Origin: Klebsiella sp. BIGb0407
Lineage (GTDB): Bacteria; Pseudomonadota; Gammaproteobacteria; Enterobacterales; Enterobacteriaceae
Direction of reading: 5' to 3'
Assembly (NCBI RefSeq): GCF_024807845.1
Contig: NZ_JANUEQ010000005.1
Location: 367,028 to 431,027 of the forward strand
DNA: 64,000 nt
Part shown: positions 51,582-64,000 of the stretch, piece after piece
How positions within the stretch are numbered: position 1 is the first letter of the stretch
How the letters are laid out: each line of letters begins with the position of its first letter
Program-made: the position numbers and the translations under genes
The notes under the pieces: model-generated
Told to the model about the DNA's origin: nothing
The model's input: the letters and a program-made list of their open reading frames with translations, nothing else
Database searches by the model: none

Positions 51582-53486
51582 TTATTCGCTTTGTAGCATC
51601 TGCTCTAGCTGTTCCTGAATATCCAGCCAGTCCATCTCACACTCTTCCAGCGATGATTTTGCTTTAGCCTGTTGCTTCAGGCAGGCATTCATCTCGTCTT
51701 TACGACTCTGGCTGTAGATGTCGCTGTCCGCTAACTTTTCTTCTGCTTCATTAAGTTGAGCCGTGAAGGTTTCCATCTGTTTCTCTAACTGGCTCAGTTT
51801 CTTGCGTAATGGCTGGGTTTGAACTCTTAGCTCTGCCTCACGACGTTTCTGATCCTTACGTGCGAGGGCGCTATTGCCATTATCTTTCGACGACTCAGCA
51901 GGCTGATTTTCCTGCTTCTGGATAGTGCTCAGCCATTGCTGATAATCTTCCATATCGCCGTCGAAAACATCCACAGCACCATCATGAACCAAATAGAGTT
52001 CATCGGTGGTTGAGCGCAGCAAATGTCTGTCGTGCGAAACTACGACCAGGGCGCCTTCGAAGTCCATCAGGGCCTCTGTCAGTGCCTGGCGCATATCAAG
52101 GTCAAGGTGGTTGGTTGGTTCATCCAGCAGCAGCAAGTTAGGACGCTGCCAGACCACCAGGGCTAATACCAGGCGCGCTTTTTCACCGCCAGAGAACCGA
52201 GCGGTATGTTCGGTGACTTTATCGCCCTGGAAGCCAAACCCACCCAGATAATCACGCAGTTTCTGTTCAAGCTCTCTGGGTGCCAGACGAGCAAGATGCT
52301 GTAACGGTGACTCATCGGCCCGTAAATACTCCAGCTGATGCTGAGCGAAATAACCCAGCTTAATACCTTTTGCCAGGTTCATCTCGCCTTGCAATGGCTC
52401 TAACTCACCCGCCAGTAACTTAATCAGCGTCGATTTACCGGCACCATTGCGCCCCAGTAAACCGATGCGAGAACCAGGAACCAGATTTAATTTAATTGCA
52501 TTCAGGATAGTGCGGTCACCATAACCGGCGCTGACTTTATCCATACGCAGCAGAGGCGTTGGCAGGCTCTCAGGTTCCCGGAAGCTGAACTGGAACGGAT
52601 TATCAACCAGTGCAGGTGCGATAAGCTCCATGCGCTCGAGCATTTTAACGCGGCTCTGCGCCTGTCGGGCCTTAGTCGCCTGGGCCTTAAACCGGTCAAT
52701 GTATTTCTGCAGATGCGCCACTTTGAGTTGCTGATGTTCGTACTGCGACTGCTGTTGTGCCAGACGCGTAGAACGTTGTAGCTCAAATGACGAGTAGTTA
52801 CCGGTATACTCGAACATAGTTTGCTGTTCGATATGAATAATTTTGTCGACTACTGGATCAAGGAAATCCCGGTCATGGGAAATCAGAATTAATGTACCCT
52901 GATAGCTCTTCAGCCAGCGTTCCAGCCAGATAACAGCGTCTAAGTCGAGGTGGTTAGTGGGTTCATCCAGTAACAGCAGATCAGAGCGACAAATCAGGGC
53001 TTGGGCCAGGTTAAGACGCATACGCCAGCCACCGGAAAAGTCGCTGACCGGACGCTCGAGTTGTTCATTACTGAATCCCAGTCCATGCAACAGACTTGCT
53101 GCGCGTGAGCGCATCGTCCAGGCATCTGCGGCTTCGAGTTTTCCGTGAACCACGGCAATAGCATGGCCATCGTTACGTGCATTGGCTGATTCTAATTCAT
53201 GTTGCAGTTGTCTGTATTCACGATCTCCGTCGATGACATACTCAATGGCGGGGGTAGCCAGAGCAGGTGTTTCCTGATTAACCCAGGCGAGTTGCCAGTT
53301 GCTCGGATAATTCATACTGCCGCCATCGACGCTGATTTCATGTTTCAGCAGCGCTAGCAAGGTCGATTTTCCACAGCCGTTCTTGCCTACCAGGCCCACT
53401 TTTTGTCCTGGATTTATCGTAGCGGTTGCATTGTCCAGCAGGACGCGAGTGCCACGACGAATTTGTAACGAAGAGATAACAATCAT
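51582..53486 (-). CDS. yheS: ABC-F ATPase YheS
   Basis: The 634-residue soluble protein has two ABC ATPase domains: Walker A GKNGCGKSTL (about 34-43) with signature SGGWRMRLNLAQ, and GRNGAGKSTL (about 345) with signature SGGEKARLVLA. A P-site-tRNA-interacting linker lies between the two, and the C-terminal region is a coiled coil (about 560-630). ABC-F proteins act on the ribosome; YheS has been reported to help ribosomes through certain stalls. It is divergent from kefG. Confidence 0.95.
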   Translation of the reverse strand: MIVISSLQIRRGTRVLLDNATATINPGQKVGLVGKNGCGKSTLLALLKHEISVDGGSMNYPSNWQLAWVNQETPALATPAIEYVIDGDREYRQLQHELESANARNDGHAIAVVHGKLEAADAWTMRSRAASLLHGLGFSNEQLERPVSDFSGGWRMRLNLAQALICRSDLLLLDEPTNHLDLDAVIWLERWLKSYQGTLILISHDRDFLDPVVDKIIHIEQQTMFEYTGNYSSFELQRSTRLAQQQSQYEHQQLKVAHLQKYIDRFKAQATKARQAQSRVKMLERMELIAPALVDNPFQFSFREPESLPTPLLRMDKVSAGYGDRTILNAIKLNLVPGSRIGLLGRNGAGKSTLIKLLAGELEPLQGEMNLAKGIKLGYFAQHQLEYLRADESPLQHLARLAPRELEQKLRDYLGGFGFQGDKVTEHTARFSGGEKARLVLALVVWQRPNLLLLDEPTNHLDLDMRQALTEALMDFEGALVVVSHDRHLLRSTTDELYLVHDGAVDVFDGDMEDYQQWLSTIQKQENQPAESSKDNGNSALARKDQKRREAELRVQTQPLRKKLSQLEKQMETFTAQLNEAEEKLADSDIYSQSRKDEMNACLKQQAKAKSSLEECEMDWLDIQEQLEQMLQSE

Positions 53487-53603
53487 AACGCGCCGTCAGT
53501 TCAGAGTATGTTAAATTATGAGTCATTAGCCTGCTGCATATGTAGCAGACCGGCTGCATGGTAGCCGAAAACAATGACAATGACGACGCCCTGGAGAGTA
53601 ATC

Positions 53604-54155
53604 ATGCCACAGCCGCCGAAAGTTTTGCTGCTGTACGCCCACCCTGAGTCCCAGGATTCTGTAGCCAATCGAATCTTACTCGAACCAGTGCATCGGCTTG
53701 CTAATGTGACCGTACACGATCTTTATGCTCACTATCCTGATTTTTTTATTGATATCAGCCATGAGCAATCCTTACTTCTACAGCACGATATTATCGTCTT
53801 TCAGCATCCACTTTATAGCTACAGCTGTCCGGCATTATTAAAAGAGTGGATAGACCGGGTGCTGCACCGTGGATTTGCCAATGGTATAGGAACTCAGGCT
53901 CTGAAAGGAAAATACTGGCGTAGCGTTATCACGACAGGAGAGCCAGAAGGGGCCTATGGGCGTGATGCCCTTAATCGGTTCTCAATGGACAATATTTTAC
54001 TCCCTTTTGAACTTACCGCCGGGATGTGCAGTATGCACTGGATGACACCGATGATCCTCTATTGGGCCCGACGTCAGTCTCATCAGACGCTGGTAAATCA
54101 TGGCAAAGCTTATGCCGAATGGCTGACAACGCCCTTACCTGTAGGAGCATCCTGA
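53604..54155 (+). CDS. kefG: KefB ancillary protein KefG
   Basis: KefG is a quinone-reductase-like flavodoxin-fold protein needed for full activity of the K+ efflux system KefB. The 183-residue product has [33 protein letters not shown] and [11 protein letters not shown]. The ATG at 53604 follows GGAGAG. Its TGA overlaps the kefB ATG (ATGATG-type junction, TGATG), so the two are coupled. Confidence 0.96.
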   Translation: MPQPPKVLLLYAHPESQDSVANRILLEPVHRLANVTVHDLYAHYPDFFIDISHEQSLLLQHDIIVFQHPLYSYSCPALLKEWIDRVLHRGFANGIGTQALKGKYWRSVITTGEPEGAYGRDALNRFSMDNILLPFELTAGMCSMHWMTPMILYWARRQSHQTLVNHGKAYAEWLTTPLPVGAS

Positions 54156-55960
54156 TGCAAGGTGCGGATTTTCTGTTAGCCGGTGTGTTGTTTCTGTTTG
54201 CAGCAGTGGTGGCTGTTCCCATCGCGGCACGTCTGGGTATTGGTGCAGTATTAGGTTATTTACTGGCAGGTATCGTTATTGGTCCCTGGGGCTTAGGCTT
54301 TATCAGTGATGTTGATGAAATTCTGCACTTTTCAGAACTGGGTGTGGTTTTTCTGATGTTTATCATCGGTCTGGAACTTAATCCGGCAAAACTCTGGAAA
54401 CTCAGGCGCTCTATTTTTGGTATTGGTGCCGGGCAGGTTGTATTCAGTGCGCTGATTTTAGGCGGGTTGCTGATGCTAGCGCAATTCTCCTGGCAGGCCG
54501 CTGTCATCGGCGGTATTGGCCTGGCAATGTCTTCTACCGCGATGGCGCTACAGCTGATGCGCGAAAAGGGGATGAATCGTAGTGAATCAGGTCAGCTAGG
54601 TTTCTCGGTTCTGTTATTTCAGGACTTAGCGGTTATACCTGCAATGGCCCTGGTGCCCTTGCTAGCAGGACGAGGAGAGGAACATACCGACTGGGTGGTA
54701 CTCGGGCTTAAAGTATTAGCCTTTTTAGCCATGCTGGTCGGCGGGCGCTTTTTATTACGTCCGCTGTTTCGTTTTATTGCCGCTTCGGGAGTACGCGAGG
54801 TATTTACTGCGGCATCACTGCTACTGGTTCTAGGTTCTGCCCTGTTTATGGAGATGCTCGGTTTCTCAATGGCTCTGGGGACTTTCCTCGCGGGCGTACT
54901 GCTGGCGGAGAGTGAATATCGCCATGAACTTGAAATTGCCATCGATCCCTTTAAAGGACTGCTGCTGGGGTTATTCTTTATTTCGGTAGGCATGGCACTC
55001 AATATTGGCATTTTATTTACCAATATTATCTGGGTATTGGTGAGCGTCTTACTGCTGGTGGCGGTGAAAGTGCTGGTGCTGTATGGGCTGGCCAAAGTGT
55101 ATGGCTTAAGACGGTCGGAAAGCTTACAGTTTTCGGCCGTACTGAGTCAGGGCGGTGAATTTGCTTTTGTCTTATTCTCAGTGGCAGCGGCACAGAATCT
55201 CTTCCAGGGTGACCAGATGCCTTTACTGCTGGTCACAGTAACCTTATCGATGATGACGACACCATTACTGATGAAAGCTGTCGATAAAATACTCTTTCAG
55301 CGTTATAACACCGGGGAAGAGAGTGAAGAAAAACCACATGTGGAAGATGATGAACCCCAAGTTATTGTGGTCGGTTTTGGTCGTTTCGGTCAGGTGATCG
55401 GCCGCCTGTTGATGGCCAATAAAATGCGCATCACCGTGCTGGAGCGTGATGTCAGCGCGGTGAGCTTGATGCGTCGCTATGGGTATAAAGTGTATTACGG
55501 GGATGCAACTGAACTGGAATTGTTACGTGCAGCGGGTGCAGACTCCGCGAAGTCCATTGTGATAACCAGCAATGACCCGGAAGATACCATGAAAATCGTT
55601 CATCTCTGCCAGCAACACTTTCCTCATCTGGCGATACTCGCCCGGGCACGTGGACGGTTTGAAGCACATGAATTATTGCAGGCTGGGGTCACTCAATTTT
55701 CACGAGAAACCTTTGCCAGCGCGCTGGACCTGGGGCGTAAAGCATTACTGACGTTAGGAATGCATCCGCACCAGGCCCATCGTGCGCAGCAACATTTTCG
55801 TCGGCTGGATATGCGTATGTTGCGGGAATTAATCCCCATTCATACCGACAACGCGCAAATTTCCCGGGTACGGGAAGCACGCCGCGAGCTGGAAGAAATT
55901 TTTGAACGTGAAATGCAAAGTGAACGTCGCCGACTTGATGGTTGGGACGAACTGGAATAG
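54155..55960 (+). CDS. kefB: Glutathione-regulated potassium efflux protein KefB
   Basis: KefB is an inner-membrane K+/H+ antiporter gated by glutathione and its adducts, protecting against electrophiles. The 601-residue product (E. coli 601) has a CPA2 membrane domain (about 1-380) with twelve or so TM segments, including [11 protein letters not shown], and a C-terminal RCK/KTN domain (about 400-560) with the Rossmann motif [14 protein letters not shown] and ITSNDPED. A long open frame upstream of 54155 overlaps kefG and is discounted. Confidence 0.97.
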   Translation: MQGADFLLAGVLFLFAAVVAVPIAARLGIGAVLGYLLAGIVIGPWGLGFISDVDEILHFSELGVVFLMFIIGLELNPAKLWKLRRSIFGIGAGQVVFSALILGGLLMLAQFSWQAAVIGGIGLAMSSTAMALQLMREKGMNRSESGQLGFSVLLFQDLAVIPAMALVPLLAGRGEEHTDWVVLGLKVLAFLAMLVGGRFLLRPLFRFIAASGVREVFTAASLLLVLGSALFMEMLGFSMALGTFLAGVLLAESEYRHELEIAIDPFKGLLLGLFFISVGMALNIGILFTNIIWVLVSVLLLVAVKVLVLYGLAKVYGLRRSESLQFSAVLSQGGEFAFVLFSVAAAQNLFQGDQMPLLLVTVTLSMMTTPLLMKAVDKILFQRYNTGEESEEKPHVEDDEPQVIVVGFGRFGQVIGRLLMANKMRITVLERDVSAVSLMRRYGYKVYYGDATELELLRAAGADSAKSIVITSNDPEDTMKIVHLCQQHFPHLAILARARGRFEAHELLQAGVTQFSRETFASALDLGRKALLTLGMHPHQAHRAQQHFRRLDMRMLRELIPIHTDNAQISRVREARRELEEIFEREMQSERRRLDGWDELE

Positions 55961-55972
55961 AAGGTGAAATCA

Positions 55973-56173
55973 ATGCCAGTACGTAAGCGTTTTATTGCCG
56001 GAGCAGTCTGTCCTGCCTGTCAGGCCAAGGATTCACTCGCACTATGGCGTGAAAATAATGTCGATATTGTGGAATGCGTAAAGTGCCACCATCAGATGCG
56101 TGAAGCAGATAAGCAAGCGCAGAGCCATGTGCGTGAGCAAGAGCAGGTGATTGGCATCTTTCATCCAGACTAA
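55973..56173 (+). CDS. yheV: Small zinc-ribbon protein YheV
   Basis: The 66-residue protein matches E. coli YheV, with two CxxC motifs (CPAC and CVKC) that should bind one Zn. The function is unknown. The ATG at 55973 has AAGGTGA upstream; the GTG at 55964 is in frame but overlaps that sequence. It lies 12 nt after kefB and probably shares its transcript. Confidence 0.95.
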   Translation: MPVRKRFIAGAVCPACQAKDSLALWRENNVDIVECVKCHHQMREADKQAQSHVREQEQVIGIFHPD

Positions 56174-56209
56174 AGAGTAAATTGTCTGGGTATGGCTTGC
56201 TTTAAATAT

Positions 56210-56288
56210 GTTGATGAACATAGTTTGTCTATATTCATCAACACGTTTTGCCCGATATCTGAAAGTAACCAGAATTATTTTGGGGATA
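56210..56288. repeat. Degenerate ERIC remnant between yheV and slyD
   Basis: Core and right end of an ERIC-like unit: a CATAGTTTGTCTATATTCATC core like the CATAGTTTATCTATGCTCATC core of the full copies, and CAGAATTATTTTGGGGATA at the right. The left end is not recognisable. Confidence 0.55.
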
Positions 56289-56369
56289 GATTTTTAGGTA
56301 GAGGGACACAAGCTGAGATTTCCGCTACAATCTGCGTCAGTTTTTTTCGATGCTCACTCAGGAGATATC

Positions 56370-56957
56370 ATGAAAGTAGCAAAAGACTTGGTGGTCAGCC
56401 TGGCCTATCAGGTACGTACAGAAGATGGTGTATTGGTTGATGAGTCTCCGGTGAGTGCGCCGTTGGACTATCTGCACGGCCATGGTTCTCTGATCTCTGG
56501 ATTAGAAACTGCGCTGGAAGGTCATGAAATTGGCGATCGTTTCGACGTGAACGTCGGCGCTAATGATGCTTACGGTCAGTATGACGAAAATCTGGTTCAG
56601 CGTGTACCTAAAGACGTCTTTATGGGTGTCGATGAGTTACAGGTTGGCATGCGTTTCATGGCTGAAACCGATCAGGGTCCAGTCCCGGTAGAAATCACCG
56701 AAGTGGAAGATGAGCACGTAGTGGTTGATGGTAACCATATGCTGGCTGGTCAGAACCTGAGCTTTAACGTTGAAGTTATCGCAATTCGTGAAGCGACGGC
56801 TGAAGAGCTGGAGCATGGTCACGTTCATGGCGAGCACGATCATCACCATGACCATGGTGACGGTTGCTGTGGTGGTCACGGTCATGACCACGACCACGAT
56901 CATGGAAAAGAGCAGGGCAAAGGCGGTTGCGGTAACGGCGGCTGTGGCTGTCACTAA
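56370..56957 (+). CDS. slyD: FKBP-type isomerase and metallochaperone SlyD
   Basis: SlyD is a cytoplasmic FKBP-type prolyl isomerase with an insert-in-flap chaperone domain that also delivers nickel to hydrogenase. The 195-residue product has the FKBP core (DYLHGHGSLISGLE) and a long C-terminal metal-binding tail rich in His and Cys (about residues 150-195, e.g. CCGGHGHDHDHDHGKE and GNGGCGCH). It ends at a strong terminator shared with convergent slyX. Confidence 0.97.
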   Translation: MKVAKDLVVSLAYQVRTEDGVLVDESPVSAPLDYLHGHGSLISGLETALEGHEIGDRFDVNVGANDAYGQYDENLVQRVPKDVFMGVDELQVGMRFMAETDQGPVPVEITEVEDEHVVVDGNHMLAGQNLSFNVEVIAIREATAEELEHGHVHGEHDHHHDHGDGCCGGHGHDHDHDHGKEQGKGGCGNGGCGCH

Positions 56958-56970
56958 TCGTTTCAGGAAA

Positions 56971-56997
56971 AAGGCGTGCATAGCACGCCTTTTTTTA
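56971..56997. terminator. Bidirectional terminator between slyD and slyX
   Basis: AAGGCGTGC pairs with GCACGCCTT around a short loop, followed on the plus strand by seven T's and on the minus strand by TTTTCC. Confidence 0.9.
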
Positions 56998-57007
56998 TGT
57001 CTGCAAT

Positions 57008-57226
57008 TCAGTAATGGGGCGGAGGTGTTTCTTCTGTCTGAGAAGCAACCATTGATGGCTGAGTGGTTTTAAGTTTCTCAACTAATAAACGCAGATGCTC
57101 ACGTAACTTAATCATTTCAAGTTCATGCGCAATCACCGTCTGATTTAATTCTTCAATTGTATGTTCCTGGAAAGCAAGACGACTTTCCAGCTCTTCGAGC
57201 CGTTGTTCGGTGAGTTTGGCGTCCAT
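57008..57226 (-). CDS. slyX: SlyX coiled-coil protein
   Basis: A 72-residue protein with a single long coiled coil (heptads from [17 protein letters not shown] through [13 protein letters not shown]) and the conserved tail EETPPPHY. The function is unknown. The ATG at 57226 (MDAKLTEQ) follows AAGGA; 11 upstream open codons are discounted. Convergent with slyD as in E. coli. Confidence 0.95.
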   Translation of the reverse strand: MDAKLTEQRLEELESRLAFQEHTIEELNQTVIAHELEMIKLREHLRLLVEKLKTTQPSMVASQTEETPPPHY

Positions 57227-57581
57227 TGGAGTTTTCCTTGCGGCTTGTCTGGTGAACAAAGAGTAGTAATTTTACGGCAAGTCGGCGGATATTACAGTGT
57301 AAATACGGTAAGCGGGAAACTTATTTAAACAAAAAGAATCTCAATTAGACTCGATAATCGGCTGACAGATGGTGTAGATTTCTCTCATGCCGCTATATAC
57401 CCGCCATACTTCAAGTTGCTCGGGCGCTGCGTTCGAAAATCCCGCCGAATAACATAGTTTATCTATGCTCATCGACCGGATTTACTCAGCGGCTACAAGC
57501 AACTCGAATTATTTAGGGTATAGTTAAGTTAATTCTGCTCGCTTTAATTTGTCGGGCGGCCCCCCTCTTATGGAGAAATGG
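57227..57581. other. Divergent slyX-fkpA region with an ERIC element
   Basis: 355 nt between starts. It contains ERIC copy D (57396-57522), leaving about 60 nt before fkpA, so the fkpA promoter must lie in or upstream of the repeat, or in the AT-rich stretch just after it. No promoter was assigned. Confidence 0.45.
57396..57522. repeat. ERIC element, copy D (127 bp)
   Basis: A full 127-bp unit from TATACCCGCCATACTTCAAG to CAACTCGAATTATTTAGGGTATA, with the core ACATAGTTTATCTATGCTCATCGA identical to copies A and B while the arms differ. It lies 60 nt before fkpA. Confidence 0.85.
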
Positions 57582-58373
57582 ATGAAATCATTATTTAAAG
57601 TAACGCTTCTGGCGACAACAATGGCCGTTGCCCTGAATGCCCCGGTATTTGCAGCCGAACAGGCTAAAGAGGCTGCTGCGAGCAGCGCATCTGCTTTCAA
57701 AAATGAAGATCAGAAAGCCGCTTATGCACTGGGCGCCTCACTTGGTCGCTACATGGAAAACTCTCTGCAAGAGCAAGAGAAATTAGGCATCAAACTGGAC
57801 AAAGATCAGCTGATTGCAGGTGTTCAGGATGCGTTTGCGAACAAAAGCAAATTATCTGATCAGGATATCGAACAATCATTACAATCTTTTGAGGGGCGTG
57901 TACAAGCCGCAGCTCAAGAGAAAATGAAAAAAGAGTCAGCTGAAAGTGAAGCAAAAGGTAAAGCTTTCCGTGATGCGTTTGCTAAAGAGAAAGGCAGCAA
58001 AACTTCTTCTACCGGTTTGATTTATAACGTAGAAAAAGAAGGCAGTGGTGAGGCTCTGAAAGACAGCGATACCGTGGTTGTTAACTACAAAGGAACGCTG
58101 ATTGACGGCAAAGAGTTTGATAACTCTTATACCCGCAAAGAGCCACTGTCCTTCCGTCTGGACGGCGTTATCCCTGGCTGGACTGAAGGCCTGAAATACA
58201 TCAAAAAAGGTGGCAAGATCAAACTGGTTATCCCACCAGAGCTGGCTTACGGCCCTAACGGTGTCCCGGGAATTCCACCAAACTCAACCCTGGTGTTTGA
58301 AGTAGAATTGCTGGACGTTAAACCGGCCCAGAAAGAAGCAGAAGTTAAGACTGAAGCTCCTGCTCAGAAGTAA
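57582..58373 (+). CDS. fkpA: Periplasmic FKBP-type isomerase/chaperone FkpA
   Basis: FkpA is a periplasmic dimeric chaperone and prolyl isomerase. The 263-residue precursor has a signal peptide (MKSLFKVTLLATTMAVALN, cleavage after VFA), an N-terminal helical dimerisation domain (about 45-140), and a C-terminal FKBP domain (about 150-250; YKGTLIDGKEFDNSY, VIPGWTEGL, YGPNGVPGIPPNSTLVFEVELL). The ATG at 57582 has GGAG 8 nt upstream; an in-frame ATG at 57570 overlaps that SD. Confidence 0.97.
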   Translation: MKSLFKVTLLATTMAVALNAPVFAAEQAKEAAASSASAFKNEDQKAAYALGASLGRYMENSLQEQEKLGIKLDKDQLIAGVQDAFANKSKLSDQDIEQSLQSFEGRVQAAAQEKMKKESAESEAKGKAFRDAFAKEKGSKTSSTGLIYNVEKEGSGEALKDSDTVVVNYKGTLIDGKEFDNSYTRKEPLSFRLDGVIPGWTEGLKYIKKGGKIKLVIPPELAYGPNGVPGIPPNSTLVFEVELLDVKPAQKEAEVKTEAPAQK

Positions 58374-58388
58374 TCAATAGCCACTCAG

Positions 58389-58417
58389 ACCGCCGCCTTT
58401 TGGGCGGCGGTTTTGTT
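58389..58417 (+). terminator. Rho-independent terminator after fkpA
   Basis: ACCGCCGCC pairs with GGCGGCGGT around a TTTTG loop and is followed by TTTGTTT. Confidence 0.92.
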
Positions 58418-58580
58418 TCCCGGCTCTCACTTCAGTATCTTGATTTCTTGTTAATACAATAAAAGCTGGAAAGAATATCTTACGTTGTATTACCTTAACA
58501 CCCTGCGCAATAACTGAAAATGAGTCTGCCCTGACACGAATAAAGCGCGACAGGCTCTCTGTAGAGGGTGGTATAGGTAC

Positions 58581-59309
58581 ATGTCTAATTCACTTTTAAC
58601 CAATGAAACCAGTGAGTTTGATTTACTGGATCAGCGTCCTTTTGATGCTGCCGATTTTGATATTTTAAAATCTTATGAAGCCGTGGTTGACGGATTAGCA
58701 ATGCTAATTGGCTCCCATTGTGAAATTGTTTTGCATTCGTTACAGGACTTGAAGTGTTCAGCAATTCGTATTGCTAATGGTGAACATACAGGCAGAAAAA
58801 TAGGCTCGCCGATAACCGATCTGGCGCTGCGTATGCTGCATGATATGACCGGCGCAGATAGCAGTGTTTCCAGATGCTATTTCACCCGTGCGAAAAGCGG
58901 CGTTCTGATGAAGTCAGTCACGACCGCTATCCGTAATCGTGAGCAGCGTGTTATTGGCTTGCTGTGTATCAATATGAACCTTGATGTCCCTTTCTCACAA
59001 ATTATATCGACGTTCATGCCGCCAGAAACCCAGGATCAGGAAGTGCCATCTTCGGTAAACTTTGCCTCTTCTGTCGAAGACCTGGTGATGCAAACCCTCG
59101 AATTTACTATTGAAGAAGTCAACGTTGATCGGGCAGTTTCAAATAACGCTAAGAATCGCCAGATTGTCCTTAACCTCTATGAAAAAGGGATTTTCGACAT
59201 CAAGGATGCCATTAATCAGGTAGCCGATCGTCTGAACATCTCCAAACACACGGTATACCTCTATATTCGCCAGTTCAAAAGCGGTGATTTCAGCGGTCAG
59301 GATAAATAA
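58581..59309 (+). CDS. yheO: YheO/DapR-type transcriptional regulator
   Basis: The 242-residue product has a YheO-type PAS-like domain (about 25-150; [24 protein letters not shown]) and a C-terminal helix-turn-helix (about 195-235; [19 protein letters not shown]). E. coli YheO is poorly characterised. Its stop overlaps the tusD start by one base (TAATG), so it is read with tusDCB as in E. coli. Confidence 0.93.
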   Translation: MSNSLLTNETSEFDLLDQRPFDAADFDILKSYEAVVDGLAMLIGSHCEIVLHSLQDLKCSAIRIANGEHTGRKIGSPITDLALRMLHDMTGADSSVSRCYFTRAKSGVLMKSVTTAIRNREQRVIGLLCINMNLDVPFSQIISTFMPPETQDQEVPSSVNFASSVEDLVMQTLEFTIEEVNVDRAVSNNAKNRQIVLNLYEKGIFDIKDAINQVADRLNISKHTVYLYIRQFKSGDFSGQDK

Positions 59310-59695
59310 TGCGTTTTGCATTAATGGTCACAGGACCTGCCTATGGGACACAACAGGCCAGTAGCGCCTTGTTGTTTGCCAGGGCAGTACTGGCTGAAGG
59401 TCATACACTTGATAGCGTATTTTTCTATCGGGAGGGAGTCTGTAATGCTAACCAGCTGACCTCTCCGGCGAGTGATGAGGTTGATTTAGTCCGCGCATGG
59501 CAGGCATTACATCAGCAGCACAATGTTGCTCTGCATATTTGCGTTGCCGCGGCTTTACGCCGTGGTGTAACAGATACTGAGCAAGCTCAGACTCAGGGGC
59601 TAAGTGTGGGTAATTTACAGGCCGGGTTTATGCTTACCGGGCTGGGAGCTTTAGCTGAAGCGGCATTAACGGCAGACAGAGTGGTACAGTTTTAA
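59309..59695 (+). CDS. tusD: Sulfur-relay protein TusD
   Basis: TusD accepts persulfide sulfur from TusA within the TusBCD complex and passes it to TusE for the 2-thiouridine modification at U34 of tRNA-Lys, -Glu and -Gln. The 128-residue DsrE-like protein carries the conserved active Cys in [12 protein letters not shown] (about residue 78). It is coupled to yheO (one-base overlap) and to tusC (one-base overlap). Confidence 0.96.
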   Translation: MRFALMVTGPAYGTQQASSALLFARAVLAEGHTLDSVFFYREGVCNANQLTSPASDEVDLVRAWQALHQQHNVALHICVAAALRRGVTDTEQAQTQGLSVGNLQAGFMLTGLGALAEAALTADRVVQF

Positions 59696-60054
59696 TGAAA
59701 TCTGTAGCGTTTATTTTCCGTTCTGCACCGCATGGTAGCAGCGCAGGACGTGAGGGACTGGATGCACTGCTTGCGACCTCTGCTCTGTCTGATGATATCG
59801 GGGTCTTTTTTATCGGAGATGGGATATTACAGATCCAGCCTGACCAACAACCTGAGCAGGTGCTGGCCAGAAATCATATTGCAACATTTCGTGTGCTACC
59901 GCTCTATGATATCGAGGCCTGTTTTCTCTGTGCGGCCTCAGTGCGTGAACGGGGTTTACCCTCAGATAATGCCTGGGTTATCGATGTAGAGGTGCTGGAA
60001 CCTGATGTTTTAGGTGAAAAATTGAAACACTATGATGCGGTATTAACTTTCTGA
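59695..60054 (+). CDS. tusC: Sulfur-relay protein TusC
   Basis: The 119-residue DsrF-like subunit of the TusBCD heterohexamer; [18 protein letters not shown] and FIGDGILQI are typical. It has no catalytic role of its own known. It overlaps tusD by one base and lies 7 nt before tusB. Confidence 0.96.
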   Translation: MKSVAFIFRSAPHGSSAGREGLDALLATSALSDDIGVFFIGDGILQIQPDQQPEQVLARNHIATFRVLPLYDIEACFLCAASVRERGLPSDNAWVIDVEVLEPDVLGEKLKHYDAVLTF

Positions 60055-60061
60055 GGCTCTG

Positions 60062-60349
60062 ATGCTGTACACTTTCCGTTACTCGCCTTTTAACTCCGAT
60101 ATTCGTGTCCTGGTGCGTTATATGCAACCAGGGGATTGCTTATTGCTGATAGAAGATGGAGTATTAGCGGGCTTGACAGATACTGCACCACTTGAGGCTT
60201 TGCTCGCTTCCTCACTGTCTGTTTGTGCCTTACAAGAAGATATCGAAGCGCGTGGGCTCGCTGTTCGTTTTTCAGACAAAATACCACGTATCAGCTATAC
60301 TGACTTCGTTAAATTGACGATTGAGCACCAGCAACATTTCGCCTGGTAG
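60062..60349 (+). CDS. tusB: Sulfur-relay protein TusB
   Basis: The 95-residue DsrH-like subunit of TusBCD (MLYTFRYSPFNSD, LLIEDGVLAGL). It ends the yheO-tusDCB gene string, 20 nt before the -35 box of the str promoter. Confidence 0.95.
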   Translation: MLYTFRYSPFNSDIRVLVRYMQPGDCLLLIEDGVLAGLTDTAPLEALLASSLSVCALQEDIEARGLAVRFSDKIPRISYTDFVKLTIEHQQHFAW

Positions 60350-60370
60350 CATTATATCGTTGTATATTTC

Positions 60371-61413
<1,043 letters not shown>

Positions 61414-61482
61414 TAATACCAGAGTAGTGTTAGTCACCAGGCGGGCGCTTCATGAAGTTGCCCGCTTTGGGTTATCTAATGA

Positions 61483-63621
<2,139 letters not shown>

Positions 63622-63662
63622 GTCCGGGTTTTAAATACAATTATCCCGTGCTCTCTCCATGA

Positions 63663-64000
<338 letters not shown>

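Noticed and set aside
56820..56957. His/Cys-rich 3' end of slyD as a repeat or error
   Set aside because: It is the known metal-binding tail of SlyD.

Overview
The window is a 64 kb stretch of chromosome from a member of the Enterobacterales. Almost every gene is a close match to, and in nearly the same order as, the Escherichia coli segment between nfuA/gntX and the str operon (rpsL-rpsG-fusA-tufA), read in the opposite direction. GlpD, AroK, CRP, S12, S7 and EF-G are E. coli-like along their whole visible length. The genus cannot be fixed from the sequence. Shared slots filled differently from E. coli, and 127-bp ERIC-type repeats of a variant core, suggest a lineage outside Escherichia/Salmonella.

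Layout. 1-3.2 kb: 3' part of glpD, then nfuA and gntX (minus) and bioH (plus). 3.2-4.0 kb: the acid-chaperone pair hdeAB in the slot between bioH and feoC. 4.2-7.3 kb: feoABC ferrous-iron uptake, with a Fur box and a perfect FNR palindrome upstream. 7.6-19.0 kb: tex, greB, ompR-envZ, pckA, hslO-hslR-yrfG and igaA. 19.3-26.3 kb: nudE, mrcA and the hofMNOPQ pilus-type/DNA-uptake cluster, preceded by a tandem ERIC block. 26.6-32.9 kb: the aroK-aroB-damX-dam-rpe-gph-trpS operon, ended by a strong terminator.

32.9-40 kb is the accessory part. A single very AT-rich 1438-codon gene (minus) encodes a large unrecognised protein with a C-terminal HExxH zinc-protease motif. It sits between trpS and cysG and is bracketed by two inverted ERIC-end remnants. 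Beyond cysG lies an unrecognised 128-codon reading frame with a good ribosome binding site. I consider the 1438-residue protein the best candidate for an undescribed system (a toxin or effector).

40-64 kb: tsgA, ppiA, an AmiD-like amidase without a signal peptide (in the slot that holds fic in E. coli), pabA, argD (with tandem ARG boxes), yhfK, crp, yhfA, prkB-yheU-yheT, a LysE-family exporter, yheS, kefG-kefB-yheV, slyD, slyX, fkpA, yheO-tusDCB and the str operon. The window ends inside tufA.

Together the genes cover iron uptake under low oxygen (feoABC), envelope stress and osmosensing (ompR-envZ, igaA, hslO, hdeAB, fkpA), cell-wall synthesis and turnover (mrcA, amidase, damX), DNA methylation (dam), global carbon control (crp, pckA), tRNA thiolation (tusDCB) and translation (rpsL, rpsG, fusA, tufA).
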